From NCBI GenBank assembly GCA_943787745.1, contig CALSNJ010000007.1, forward strand, positions 124,001 through 188,000: a DNA stretch of 64,000 nucleotides, written 5' to 3'. Shown piece after piece: positions 37,255 through 47,386 of the stretch. The notes beneath the pieces were generated by a model. The model ran no database searches, was not told the origin of the DNA, and was given only the letters and a program-made list of their open reading frames with translations. Source of the stretch: an uncultured Alphaproteobacteria bacterium (GTDB taxonomy: Bacteria; Pseudomonadota; Alphaproteobacteria; UBA6615). The position numbers and the translations under genes are program-made. Within the stretch, counting starts at the first letter, position 1; each line of letters starts with the position of its first letter.

Positions 37255-37962
37255 TTACTGGGGGAGGTCGGCGAGAACGAACTCGGCGTCCCCGGTTGCC
37301 GTAATCTGAACCTCGTTCTCGTCGGTGATCACCACACCATCACGTTCATGGGCCGGAGTGCCGTTGACCATCAGTGATCCCTTTGATGGGACCAGGTAGG
37401 CTTGGCGGCCGGCTGACAGTTTGTGGGTCACCATCTGTCCGTTGCCAAGTGTGGCTCCGAAAAGGGCCGCATCCTGATGGATGACCGGGATATCGGTTGC
37501 AGCATCACCAGCACGGCCGGAGGCAAGCATAACGAGTTCACCGGCATTCTCGCCACGCGGGAATGTTTTGGTTTCCCAACGGGGTGCGTGGCCATCGCGA
37601 TTGGGGATGATCCATATCTGAAAAATTTTGGTCGTCTCGTCCTCGAGGTTGAATTCCGAGTGCTGGATGCCTGTGCCTGCGCTCATGATCTGGACATCAC
37701 CGGCGACGGTGCGGCCGCGATTGCCCAGATTGTCTTCATGGGTGATGGCGCCTTCCCGGACATAGGTGATGATTTCCATATCCTGGTGGCCGTGGGGCGG
37801 AAAGCCCGATTGCGGTGCGATGGTATCGTCGTTCCAGACACGCAGGGGGCCGACGGCCATGCGGTTGGGGTCCATGTATTCAGCGAAACTGAAATGATGG
37901 TGGGCATCGAGCCAGCCGTGATTGGCATGGCCAAGTCCGTCAAAGGGTCTGACTTCGATCAT
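37255..37962 (-). CDS. Pirin-family protein (bicupin)
   Basis: A 235-residue pirin/YhhW-type protein. Metal-binding residues are in GFPPHGHQDMEIITYV and AGTGIQHSEFNLED (three histidines and a glutamate). Some members act as quercetin 2,3-dioxygenase; others have unknown roles. Its start overlaps the stop of the glutathione transferase gene by four bases (ATGA), so the two are probably translated together, which is a frequent pairing in proteobacteria. Confidence 0.92.
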   Translation of the reverse strand: MIEVRPFDGLGHANHGWLDAHHHFSFAEYMDPNRMAVGPLRVWNDDTIAPQSGFPPHGHQDMEIITYVREGAITHEDNLGNRGRTVAGDVQIMSAGTGIQHSEFNLEDETTKIFQIWIIPNRDGHAPRWETKTFPRGENAGELVMLASGRAGDAATDIPVIHQDAALFGATLGNGQMVTHKLSAGRQAYLVPSKGSLMVNGTPAHERDGVVITDENEVQITATGDAEFVLADLPQ

Positions 37963-38951
37963 GCGGCGTCCTCTAATTCTGCGCGGTTGTGGGGCGCGGT
38001 GAAATCAATATCGGGACCGAGCGGAACGATCCGGGTCGGGTTGATGCTTTCATGGCTCGCGTAATAGTGCCGCTGGATATGGCCGTGATCGATCGTCGAG
38101 GTGACACTGGGTGTTTGGTAGAGGTCCCGCGTGTAATTCCAAAGGTTCGGATAGTCGACGAGCCGCCGGATGTTGCATTTGAAGTGGCCGAAATATACCG
38201 GGTCGAAACGCAGCAGGGTGGTGAATAGACGCCAGTCGGCCTCGGTCTGATTGTCACCGACCAGATACCGCCGGGTCGCAAGGCGTTCTTCCAGCCAGTC
38301 CATGGTTTCGAACAGTTCGGTCACAGCGGCGTTGTAGGCCTCCTGGGAGGTTGCAAAGCCCGAGCGGTATACGCCGTTGTTGAGCGTGTGATAGATGCGC
38401 TCGTTGACCTCGTCTATTTCGGCACGCAGTGGCTCAGGATAGAAGTCGAGTTCCGGGTGGCTGGAGTAAGCGTTGAACGCCGTATTCAGCATCCGGATAA
38501 TTTCGGAGGATTCGTTGCTGACGATCGTGTTGCGCTGCAAGTCCCAGAGAACCGGCACGGTGATGCGGCCGCTGAAGTTTGAATCTGCGTGTTGGTATAC
38601 CTGATAGAGGTAGTCCGCTCCGATCACCGGGTCTGGGACCACGCCCTCACCATCGGCGAAATTCCATCCATTTTCGGCCATGATCCAGTGAACCACGGAC
38701 ACCGAAATCACGTCTTCGAGCCCCTTGAGGGCCCGGAAGATCATGGCGCGATGTGCCCAGGGGCAGGCGTGACAGATATAGAGGTGATAACGACCTGGCT
38801 CGGCCTGAAAGCCATCAGTTCCGGTCGCACCGGCGCTGCCATCGGCTGTGATCCAGTTACGGAACGAGGTTTCCGGACGTTTGAAGGCGCCGTCCTTGCC
38901 GTCGGATTTCGGTTCCCTGGCGTGCCACACGCCGTCGATCATCACACCCAT
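37959..38951 (-). CDS. Xi-class glutathione transferase / glutathionyl-hydroquinone reductase
   Basis: A 330-residue protein. The active-site motif is ICHACPWAHRAMIF, where the second Cys (CPWA) is catalytic in the Xi class. The C-terminal helical domain has the LVGDNQTEADWRLFTTLLRFD pattern. These enzymes reduce glutathionyl-hydroquinones. ATG 38951 with AGGAG eight bases upstream is the chosen start over an in-frame extension. It is the first gene of a two-gene unit with pirin. Confidence 0.93.
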   Translation of the reverse strand: MGVMIDGVWHAREPKSDGKDGAFKRPETSFRNWITADGSAGATGTDGFQAEPGRYHLYICHACPWAHRAMIFRALKGLEDVISVSVVHWIMAENGWNFADGEGVVPDPVIGADYLYQVYQHADSNFSGRITVPVLWDLQRNTIVSNESSEIIRMLNTAFNAYSSHPELDFYPEPLRAEIDEVNERIYHTLNNGVYRSGFATSQEAYNAAVTELFETMDWLEERLATRRYLVGDNQTEADWRLFTTLLRFDPVYFGHFKCNIRRLVDYPNLWNYTRDLYQTPSVTSTIDHGHIQRHYYASHESINPTRIVPLGPDIDFTAPHNRAELEDAA

Positions 38952-39065
38952 CAAGTTTTCTCCTGCTTGCCGCAACCCGTGTTGCGTGGGCGTTAGATTG
39001 GTTTGAAAAGAACGGTTGTCGAGATGCAACGGTCAAATGGTGTTCGGGATTCGAACAGGTGCTCG

Positions 39066-39521
39066 TTATCCGGCCAGGTAATCCGCCAGACAATCAAGTG
39101 TGCCGTCCCAGCCCTCTTGATGATGTTCGGCCTGGCTCACACCGGGAATTCGTGTGTGGGTCAGACGGAGTTCGGAAGTGTTGGCGTCGATACTTTCGAA
39201 TTGAAGCTCAAGAAGAGTTTCAACACCTTGCATCCTATCTTCGTGCTGCCAGGCCCATGACAATGCAAGTCGTCTTGGACGATCAATTGTTTCAAAGGTG
39301 CCATGTGCGGGGAACTCGTTGCCTTCGTCTGAAATCATAACGAGTTCGTAGTTCCCTCCTTCCCGGAAATCCCAAAGATCAATGCGGCATTTCACACTGC
39401 GTGGTCCCATCCAGCGACAGGTTTGTTCGGGAATGGCCCATGCATCGAACAGTCGCTGGGCAGAAACGTCGAAGCTGCGTGACAGAGTTACAGTCTGGGT
39501 CGTGTCGTTGGTGTCACTCAT
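39066..39521 (-). CDS. SRPBCC / AHSA1-type ligand-binding domain protein
   Basis: A 151-residue START-fold protein (activator of Hsp90 ATPase homologue 1-like). The family pattern is SFDVSAQRLFDAWAIPEQTCRWMGP followed by ELVMISDEGNEFPAHGTFETI and a C-terminal EGWDGTLDCLADYL. Its start overlaps the upstream ArsR gene by eight bases. This ArsR-SRPBCC pairing is common, and the SRPBCC protein may bind the regulator's ligand, though this is inference. Confidence 0.92.
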   Translation of the reverse strand: MSDTNDTTQTVTLSRSFDVSAQRLFDAWAIPEQTCRWMGPRSVKCRIDLWDFREGGNYELVMISDEGNEFPAHGTFETIDRPRRLALSWAWQHEDRMQGVETLLELQFESIDANTSELRLTHTRIPGVSQAEHHQEGWDGTLDCLADYLAG

Positions 39522-39852
39522 GGGTGTTGTCCTCGGGCGTGGCGGCAAGATAGCTGGCAAGAGAGTCGAGGCTGCCTTCCCAGAACGCAGTTTGACGGGC
39601 AATCCACGCGCTGATGTCTTCCAGAGGCTTTGGTTCCATCCGGCAATACAGCGTTCGTCCGTCACGTCTGCGTTCGAGCAAGCCGGCTTGCTCGAGAATC
39701 TTCAAATGTTTTGAGACGGCCGGGAGCGACATATCAAAGGGTTCAGCGATTTCTCCGACGCTGGCTTCTCCAGAGGCCAGACGCGCAAGAATGGCGCGAC
39801 GGGTGGGGTCGGCCAGTGCCGTAAAAGTTTGATCGATATTATATTTAACCAT
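39514..39852 (-). CDS. ArsR-family transcriptional regulator
   Basis: A 112-residue winged helix-turn-helix protein. The recognition part is FDMSLPAVSKHLKILEQAGLL, and the N-terminal TFTALADPTRRAILARLA is typical of the SdpR-like subgroup that pairs with SRPBCC proteins. It has none of the metal-binding cysteines of ArsR/SmtB. I start it at ATG 39852 (MVKYNIDQ); an in-frame ATG at 39879 adds nine codons. The chosen start codon lies inside a palindromic operator and just after a good -10, which suggests a leaderless message. Confidence 0.9.
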   Translation of the reverse strand: MVKYNIDQTFTALADPTRRAILARLASGEASVGEIAEPFDMSLPAVSKHLKILEQAGLLERRRDGRTLYCRMEPKPLEDISAWIARQTAFWEGSLDSLASYLAATPEDNTHE

Positions 39853-39887
39853 GAGGTTAAATAACATGGGCGCGCGCATGAGATCAA
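39842..39887 (-). promoter_or_regulatory. Promoter and palindromic operator of the ArsR gene
   Basis: On the minus strand, TTGATC (39887-39882) and TTATTT (39864-39859) are 17 bases apart. The operator TATTTAACC-TCAT-GGTTAAATA, a nine-base-arm inverted repeat (39842-39863), covers the -10 and the ATG. The predicted start of transcription falls at or next to the ATG at 39852. Confidence 0.65.
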
Positions 39888-39903
39888 GTGTTTGCGTGCT
39901 TGT

Positions 39904-42039
39904 TTATTCTCCCTCGCGACGCCAGGCCCCCATCAGCGCCGCACCAATTGCCAGAAGCAAAACCAGCGCGGGCAGGAATGGGACTTCGCGGACCCCACGA
40001 ATGGCGGTGGCGTCATTGCTTTGAAAGGCCAGCCAGCGCGCGGATCCGCCGTTTGAAGGGCTGTCTGCAAGCGCTCGGCCCGGCCGGTTGCGGCGCAGAT
40101 CCGGGCTGCCATTGTCTGAAAGCCAGGCGACACCGCCGCCACTCGCGGCAGTAACGGGACGCACCAGAAGGTCGGTCGCGCTTACATCGGCAAACTCGAT
40201 GGGGTTGATGGTGCCCACGCCGGCGACGGTCGTGCGTGTGCCGTCATCGAAGCGATATATCCCCGGTTCGGACACGGAGATTTGTCCCGTCGCGCGTCCG
40301 TCACCCTGTTCGTTGAGGACAAGCTGGGTTTCCGCGCCGGATGGTCCGGTCACGAACACCGGCGCCAGATCAGCTGTCAGGCTGCGGCGTGTGATCTCGA
40401 TGCTGTCTCCGCGCACCAAGGCGGTCAGACGGTCTTCCTCAAGCTCGGGTTCCTTCATCAGCCAATGCGCGAGACGCCGGAGCAGTTCGCTATGCGGTCC
40501 ACCGCCTTCGAAACCGCGCGCCCAGAGCCAGATATGGTCACTGAGGAACTGGCCGACGCGACCCTCGCCGACACGGTCGAGTATCAACAGGGGACGATCT
40601 TCGGGACCATTCATGACAACGGTGCCGGATTTGGGCCGGGCATCGATCTGGCGGAACCAGCGGCCCCATTCCGGTTCATCGCCGGGTTCGTCCGGCAAGC
40701 CGGTCAAATGGGCGGTGACGGGATGTCGGCGACCGGTCTCGTTCACCTCGGCCCGGTAAGGTGTTTCGAAGACCTCGCCGGTTGGCTCTCCGGGCAATAC
40801 GGCAGCGAGGGCTGTCTGATACAGACTGGTGACCGGCGTGACATCCGGTCCGGCGGCTTCCAGCAACGCGCCGCCCGATTTCACGTAATTGGCAATATTG
40901 CGCAGATAGATCGATGGCAGGATGCCCATCCGCTGGTAACGGTCGAAAATAATCAGGTCGAAGTCGTTGAGTTTGACTTCGAAAAGTTCGCGATAGGGAA
41001 AAGCGATCAGGCTGAGTTCGCGGACCGGCGTGCCGTCCTGTTTGTCGGGCGGACGTAGAATCGTGAAGTGGACCAGATCGACGGACGGGTCGGCTTTGAG
41101 AAGGTTGCGCCAGGTCCGCTCTCCGGGGTGCGGGGCGCCGGAGACAAGGAGGACCCGCAATCGGTCTCGGATGCCGTTGATTGTCACCACGGCACGGTTG
41201 TTGGCCAAAGTGAGTTCCTGCTGACCCTCATCCACAGCCAGTTCAAAAACACTTGGGCCGCCGCGGTCGACGATGATGTTGATGGCATGATCCACGCCAA
41301 CAGGCACCAGCGTGGTACGCCCTCGGGTTTCGCCGTCTCGCCGGATAGTGATCTGTGCCTGACGGGCGCGTACTGCGCGTGATTCATCTATTCGCAGGGT
41401 CAGGCGGACTTCATCACCGACAATCCCGAATCCGGGACTTTGCACGATGGTCAGACGTCGATCCCCGGCATCACGTTCTCCGGTCATCATGGTGTGCACG
41501 GGCGCTGTGATGTTGAGGCTTTCAATGCCCGTGGGTGCATCGTGAACGCGTCCGTCGGTGATCAGCATGGCACCGGCAAACCGGTCTCTGGGGATATCGG
41601 CAAGCCCGCGTTCCAGTGCACCAAACAAGTAGGTCCCGTCGCGCAATCCGGTCGTGATTTCGGGGGAGGTTGTCCCGGAGCCGGGCACATCAATGACCCG
41701 CAGTTCAAAGTTTTCCTGGGTCGCCGCCCAGGCCTGAATGTCAGCCAGCGCGGCGTCGCTCTGCGCTGTGCGGTCTTCGATCGATTGGCTCGGCGAACGG
41801 TCCACGACCACCAGACCAATATCGGAAAGGACTTCCCGGTCTTCGAGAACAAGCGAGGGATTGGCCAGCGCCGCAAGTATTCCGGTGATAGCCATGATCC
41901 GCCAGATCAGGCCGGGTGCCGGGTGTCCCATGCGCGGCGCGAGAAATCCAAGCGCGATAACGAGCGCCGCACCAGCCGCCATCAGCGCAAGAACCAGAAG
42001 GGGTAGCAAAGGGTCCCAGATGATCAGAAAACTACCCAT
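39904..42039 (-). CDS. Large membrane protein with glutamine-amidotransferase-like domain (MoxR operon)
   Basis: A 711-residue protein. Two membrane spans lie near the N-terminus (LLPLLVLALMAAGAALVIAL and LIWRIMAITGILAALAN), followed by a von-Willebrand-like segment (SDIGLVVVDRSPSQSIED ... AMLITDGRVHD), a beta-rich part, then a GATase1-like part around LIIFDRYQRMGILPSIYLR and KSGGALLEAAGPD, and a final span (LPALVLLLAIGAALMGAW). I start it at MGSFLIIWDP; the upstream frame lies over the end of the preceding gene. It is the last gene of the moxR operon. Function unknown; transport or assembly of a complex with MoxR and DUF58 is inferred. Confidence 0.82.
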   Translation of the reverse strand: MGSFLIIWDPLLPLLVLALMAAGAALVIALGFLAPRMGHPAPGLIWRIMAITGILAALANPSLVLEDREVLSDIGLVVVDRSPSQSIEDRTAQSDAALADIQAWAATQENFELRVIDVPGSGTTSPEITTGLRDGTYLFGALERGLADIPRDRFAGAMLITDGRVHDAPTGIESLNITAPVHTMMTGERDAGDRRLTIVQSPGFGIVGDEVRLTLRIDESRAVRARQAQITIRRDGETRGRTTLVPVGVDHAINIIVDRGGPSVFELAVDEGQQELTLANNRAVVTINGIRDRLRVLLVSGAPHPGERTWRNLLKADPSVDLVHFTILRPPDKQDGTPVRELSLIAFPYRELFEVKLNDFDLIIFDRYQRMGILPSIYLRNIANYVKSGGALLEAAGPDVTPVTSLYQTALAAVLPGEPTGEVFETPYRAEVNETGRRHPVTAHLTGLPDEPGDEPEWGRWFRQIDARPKSGTVVMNGPEDRPLLILDRVGEGRVGQFLSDHIWLWARGFEGGGPHSELLRRLAHWLMKEPELEEDRLTALVRGDSIEITRRSLTADLAPVFVTGPSGAETQLVLNEQGDGRATGQISVSEPGIYRFDDGTRTTVAGVGTINPIEFADVSATDLLVRPVTAASGGGVAWLSDNGSPDLRRNRPGRALADSPSNGGSARWLAFQSNDATAIRGVREVPFLPALVLLLAIGAALMGAWRREGE

Positions 42040-42047
42040 TGTCTGCC

Positions 42048-44792
42048 TTACTGGCCCAGCCGTTCGAGGATTTCGTCGACATGAACCTGATCGGCCTTGT
42101 AGTTGCCGGTCAGGGCGTACATGACGAGATTGACCCCAAACCGGAAAGCGAGTTCCCGTTGTCGAGCGCTGCCGGTGACAATCGGGAACATCGGACGCCC
42201 GTTGACGTCGATCGCCCATGCCGCTGCGTAGTCATTGGATCCGATGATGACCGATGAAACCCCGTCATTGACGCGCTCGTCGGGTTGTTGCACCCAGACC
42301 TGACCACCCACCCAACGGCCGGGGAAATCCTGAAGCAGATAGAATGCCTTGGTTAAAACGTGGTCCCGGGGCACTTCGATCAGCGCCGGGATATCCAGCC
42401 CATCGACAAGCGTGCGCAAGGTGCGCGTGCCGGGTCCAACGCCACCGATCCCCGACAGGCTCTGGTCGCGCGTGTCGAAAATGATTGTTCCGCCATTGCG
42501 CAGATATTGGTTCACGCGCACGCGTGCATCATCCGACAAAGCATTCTGACCGTCGGTCATAGGCCAATAGATCAAGGGGAAAAAGGCCAACTCGTCCCGT
42601 TCCATGTTCAGCCCAATGGGCGCACCTGGCTCGACCGAGGTTCGGCGAGAGAGGATCTGGCCCAATCCGAACAGGCCCGCACGGCTGGTTTCGTCAACCT
42701 TGTTGTCGCCGGTCAAAACATAGGCGAGATGGGTTCGCTCGGTCGATTGCAGCGCGAAACGATCACTGGACTGGGCCTCGACTGATGCAGGCGCAAGGGC
42801 GATGGCCGTGCCTGTGACGGCCATGACCACGGTCGCAGCACGGGCAATTCTGCGGCCGGGAAAATGTCCGCGCAATGCCAGCGATATCAGGAAGTCTCCA
42901 AGCAGCAGGACAAAGGCGGCGATGAGCAACCAGACGCGAAGATCTGTTTGTTCGGTAGGGTCGTAGGTTGCGAATTCCACACCGGGGGACCCGGATTTAA
43001 ATGCAACGGGGTTGAGGGTCGGGCCGAGATTAAAGGCGAGCCGGGTCTGCGGAGTGCCATAGAAACCTGGCGGCGCAGTTGGTCCCGGCATGACCTCGGA
43101 GAGACTGCCGGCCGGCAGCGGTCGGGCGGTCGCACGGGCATCGGCCAACCGACCGAAGCCGTCGAGACTGGCGAGCGGCGGAAGAGGCCGCGCTGTGGTC
43201 TCAGCACTGACGCCCTGACTAAGCGCAATCAAACGGCGCAGCATCTCGACATAGGTTCCCGAAAGGGCAAGCGAGGACCATTCTGCGTTTGCGGTCGTGT
43301 GATAGAGGACCAACCAGCCTGCGCCACGTTTTTCACCGGTCACGAGCGGCGTACCATCGTTCAGACGCGCCCATGTCTTGCCCGCGAGGTCGGGGGCCGG
43401 CTGTGCCAGAACCTGACGCTGGACGACGATCTCCTCAGATGTGGCCAGTCCGGCAAATGGGGAGGCGTCATCGAAGGGGGCCAGGGTTGCCGGGCGTTCC
43501 CAACTCATCACACCGCCAAAGACCCGTCCGCCGCGTCGCAAGGCAACAGGCAACAGCGCATCACTGCCTTCGGCCAGGTTTGGACCCGCGAAACGCACGA
43601 GCACGCCGCCGGCAGCGATCCAGCGGTTGAGGTTTTCGATTTCCGTGTCCGTAAGGTTTCCAATGTCCGAGAGCATCAGGACCGCCAGTCGGCGTTCCAG
43701 GAGTTCCTCTATGGTTCCGGTGCGAATATCAGCAAAGGGCTCAAGCGCGCGGTTGATATAGAAGGCGTTGCCGAGCAGCGGCTGGTTCACCTGCGCAATG
43801 TCGCCTGAAACAAGACCGACGGGCCGTCGTCGGGAGGATTCGTCGAACAGCATTGTTGCACCAGCCGATGTCCGGCCTTCGATAACAACGCGTGCAATCC
43901 GGTTGCGGACCTCACTCGGTATGGTGATGTTTGCCTCAGCTGTCAGGCTGTCAGCGGAAAAATCAAAAGCCTCGCGGGCCAACAGGCGTCCGCCTTCGTC
44001 ACGGGCGACCAGCGCGACCGGCCGGGCAACACCGCTTTCCACGCGGGTGACCTGCACCCGCAGACCTTCTGCCGTGTTTTCACTCGCCGACATATAAACC
44101 GGCAGATTGCCTGCGGTTGGTTGGATGACGCGCAAGGCGCCCAGCCGTTGGAGCGCGGATTCCAGAATACGTGTGCGGCTGTCTTGCGGGCTGCCATCGC
44201 GCTCTGCAAGACCGCTCGTCAGCCAGAGGGCGCTCGCAGAACCGGGTAGGTCCAACGCTTCAATTTGCGCCAGGAGAGCGGAATGATCACCGCGCCAGGG
44301 CAGGGGTGAAAGTGTGCGAATACGATCGCGCGCCTCGGCAGCCGAAAGCGGGCGCAGCGGTCCGCGCGACGTGGTCCCGGCCTGCGCGCTGACGGCGATA
44401 TAAACAGTCCGGCTTTCCCGGTCTGCTTCATCGATAAGTGCGAGTGCCGTCTCTCGGCGGATATCCCAGTCCTCGCCCGCGCTCCAGTCATTTTCGATCA
44501 CAAGAACAAGAGGGCCGCTGCCGCGTAACGCCCGACCCGGGTCCAGGACCGGATGGGAAAGCGCCAGGATCACCAGCGCTGCCAGAAGCAGCCGCAGAGC
44601 GAGCAGCCACCAGGGTGTGCGGTGTGGTGTTTCTTCGCTTTGCGGCAGACCGAAGAGTAGCCGGATAGCCGGGAACATCACGCGAGATGGTGCGGGAGGA
44701 ACGGCGCGAAGAAGCCACCACAAGACCGGCAAGGTGGCCAGCGCCAGCAGCAGCCAGGGTGCCGCAAAGGAGATCGCGCCGAGGGTCAGCAT
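42048..44792 (-). CDS. BatA-N / DUF4159 membrane protein
   Basis: A 914-residue protein. The N-terminal BatA-like span is FAAPWLLLALATLPVLWWLL with a second near 65-85; a von-Willebrand-like region follows. A GATase-like segment (VLMLSDIGNLTDTEIENLNR ... AAGGVLVRFAGPN) is in the middle, a membrane span near 640, and a C-terminal DUF4159 domain (LAYVLTGDNKVDETSRAG ... IYWPMTDG ... LRNGGTIIFDTRD). It lies between the DUF58 gene (six bases away) and the gene at 39904-42039 (eight bases away), so all are likely one operon. DUF4159 function is unknown. Confidence 0.9.
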   Translation of the reverse strand: MLTLGAISFAAPWLLLALATLPVLWWLLRAVPPAPSRVMFPAIRLLFGLPQSEETPHRTPWWLLALRLLLAALVILALSHPVLDPGRALRGSGPLVLVIENDWSAGEDWDIRRETALALIDEADRESRTVYIAVSAQAGTTSRGPLRPLSAAEARDRIRTLSPLPWRGDHSALLAQIEALDLPGSASALWLTSGLAERDGSPQDSRTRILESALQRLGALRVIQPTAGNLPVYMSASENTAEGLRVQVTRVESGVARPVALVARDEGGRLLAREAFDFSADSLTAEANITIPSEVRNRIARVVIEGRTSAGATMLFDESSRRRPVGLVSGDIAQVNQPLLGNAFYINRALEPFADIRTGTIEELLERRLAVLMLSDIGNLTDTEIENLNRWIAAGGVLVRFAGPNLAEGSDALLPVALRRGGRVFGGVMSWERPATLAPFDDASPFAGLATSEEIVVQRQVLAQPAPDLAGKTWARLNDGTPLVTGEKRGAGWLVLYHTTANAEWSSLALSGTYVEMLRRLIALSQGVSAETTARPLPPLASLDGFGRLADARATARPLPAGSLSEVMPGPTAPPGFYGTPQTRLAFNLGPTLNPVAFKSGSPGVEFATYDPTEQTDLRVWLLIAAFVLLLGDFLISLALRGHFPGRRIARAATVVMAVTGTAIALAPASVEAQSSDRFALQSTERTHLAYVLTGDNKVDETSRAGLFGLGQILSRRTSVEPGAPIGLNMERDELAFFPLIYWPMTDGQNALSDDARVRVNQYLRNGGTIIFDTRDQSLSGIGGVGPGTRTLRTLVDGLDIPALIEVPRDHVLTKAFYLLQDFPGRWVGGQVWVQQPDERVNDGVSSVIIGSNDYAAAWAIDVNGRPMFPIVTGSARQRELAFRFGVNLVMYALTGNYKADQVHVDEILERLGQ

Positions 44793-44798
44793 GATTGC

Positions 44799-45716
44799 TT
44801 AGCTTCGTGCATAAAGAGCCTCAGTCATGTTGGTGAAGAGGCTCAGCATTGCTGGTTCGGGCGGCGCGTCGGTCTGATGAGTTGCAAATGTCCAGCTGGC
44901 GCGTCTGGCGAATGTGCGCAGCGATGATTGCAGGCTTTCAAGACGTTCAAGATAGTCTGCTCGAAGGGCCTCGGCCCGGCCGACCAGCAACTCGCCCTCG
45001 GATTCCAGTCCACGAAATTGCGTGCGGCCACGAAAAGGCAGGCTGGCCTCGCTGGGATCGAGAATCTGCAGCAAATGACCCCGGACGCCGCGCGCGGCGA
45101 CGCGGCCGAGAAAATCCATGAGCTTGTCTTCCTCGACCAGAAAATCGCTGATCAGAACCACGGTGCTGTATCGCGGCAGGGAGGGCAGCACAGGCAGTTC
45201 GTCCTGACTTGGGTCGCGCGACATGTCGCGCAGCACGCTCATGGCGATCCGGTCGAGAACGGCCCGGCCGGTGGCCGGCGGTTCGGGTTTGTCGAGCAGG
45301 GCGATGCGCTCTCCCCCGCGTGTCAGCAATGATGCCAGCGCCAGCGCCAGCACCGCTGCTCGTTCGCATTTTTCGGGCCTGTTGCGGTTCGAAGTATAGC
45401 GCATGGATGCGGTCAGGTCCGGCCACAACCAGACACTCTGCGCGGCTTCCCACTCGGTCTGCCGGACATAAAGCCGATCTGATCGAGCCGAACGGCGCCA
45501 GTCGATCTGTTGTGGGCTGTCTCCGAATTCAAACCGTCGGTATTGCCAGAAGGTCTCTCCCTGGCCAACGCGTCGGCGGCCATGAACACCTTGCGCCACG
45601 GTTGAGGCGACACGATCGGCGGCCACCAGCAAAGCCGGGAAACTTGCAGCGATCGTCTCACCGCGGGCGCGGGTTGGCGATTGCGAACTCGCGGTGTTGT
45701 CGGGGGTCATGCTCAT
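44799..45716 (-). CDS. DUF58 domain protein
   Basis: A 305-residue protein of the DUF58 family, usually found next to MoxR ATPases. The family pattern YRRFEFGDSPQQIDWRRSARSDRLYVRQTEWE is followed by a von-Willebrand-like fold (VWLWPDLTASMRY, VVLISDFLVEEDKLMD). It lacks an obvious membrane anchor. It is the second gene of a moxR operon and presumably a partner or client of the ATPase, by analogy with other MoxR systems. Confidence 0.93.
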   Translation of the reverse strand: MSMTPDNTASSQSPTRARGETIAASFPALLVAADRVASTVAQGVHGRRRVGQGETFWQYRRFEFGDSPQQIDWRRSARSDRLYVRQTEWEAAQSVWLWPDLTASMRYTSNRNRPEKCERAAVLALALASLLTRGGERIALLDKPEPPATGRAVLDRIAMSVLRDMSRDPSQDELPVLPSLPRYSTVVLISDFLVEEDKLMDFLGRVAARGVRGHLLQILDPSEASLPFRGRTQFRGLESEGELLVGRAEALRADYLERLESLQSSLRTFARRASWTFATHQTDAPPEPAMLSLFTNMTEALYARS

Positions 45717-45743
45717 GATGGCGGGCGCGTTTTGATCGATGGC

Positions 45744-46763
<1,020 letters not shown>

Positions 46764-46798
46764 TACATTACTCCTGCCGATGCTAGTGTGAGCGCATC

Positions 46799-47386
46799 AT
46801 GTGTTCCGATTCCAACAAATCTGCCGAACCGGGTAATCCTCAGGGTCTTTTCGATCGTCTCGAGAAAACCCGGACTTCCAGCCCCGCCAAGCGCACGCCC
46901 ATCGATTGTGGCCACTTTGACATGCGCATCGCACGGGACGGAAGCTGGTATTATCGCGGCTCCTCAATCGACCGTAAACCGCTGGTCACGCTGTTTTCAT
47001 CTGTCCTCAAACGTGATGAGGAAGGGCAATATTGGCTCGAAACGCCCGTCGAACGTGGTCGTATCGATGTTGATGATGCTCCTTTTACCGCGGTTGAGAT
47101 GGATATTGAGGGCACAGGCCCCTCCCAGACCCTCATCTTCCGTACAAACCTTGACCAAATCGTGACGGCCGGCCCAGATCATCCTATTCGCGTCGCGTTT
47201 GACGAATCGACCGGTGAACCCTCTCCGTATGTACTGGTGCGTGATGGTCTTGAGGCCTTGCTGACCCGCTCCGTCTATTACGCTCTGGCAGAGCTGGTTG
47301 TCGAAGATGCAACCACTGGCCAGCCCGGTGTCTGGAGCGGCGGCATGTTTTTTGTGCTGGGATCGGGTGAAGCAGAGCAGGAGTGA
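46799..47386 (+). CDS. DUF1285 family protein
   Basis: A 195-residue protein with the DUF1285 pattern: CGHFDMRIARDGSWYYRGSSI near the start, KPLVTLFSSVLKRDEEGQYWL, and DAPFTAVEMDIEG. The fold is mixed alpha/beta and the function is unknown. It is the first of three plus-strand genes (with the Nudix hydrolase and CCA enzyme) that often travel together in alphaproteobacteria. Its stop overlaps the Nudix GTG start. Confidence 0.9.
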   Translation: MCSDSNKSAEPGNPQGLFDRLEKTRTSSPAKRTPIDCGHFDMRIARDGSWYYRGSSIDRKPLVTLFSSVLKRDEEGQYWLETPVERGRIDVDDAPFTAVEMDIEGTGPSQTLIFRTNLDQIVTAGPDHPIRVAFDESTGEPSPYVLVRDGLEALLTRSVYYALAELVVEDATTGQPGVWSGGMFFVLGSGEAEQE

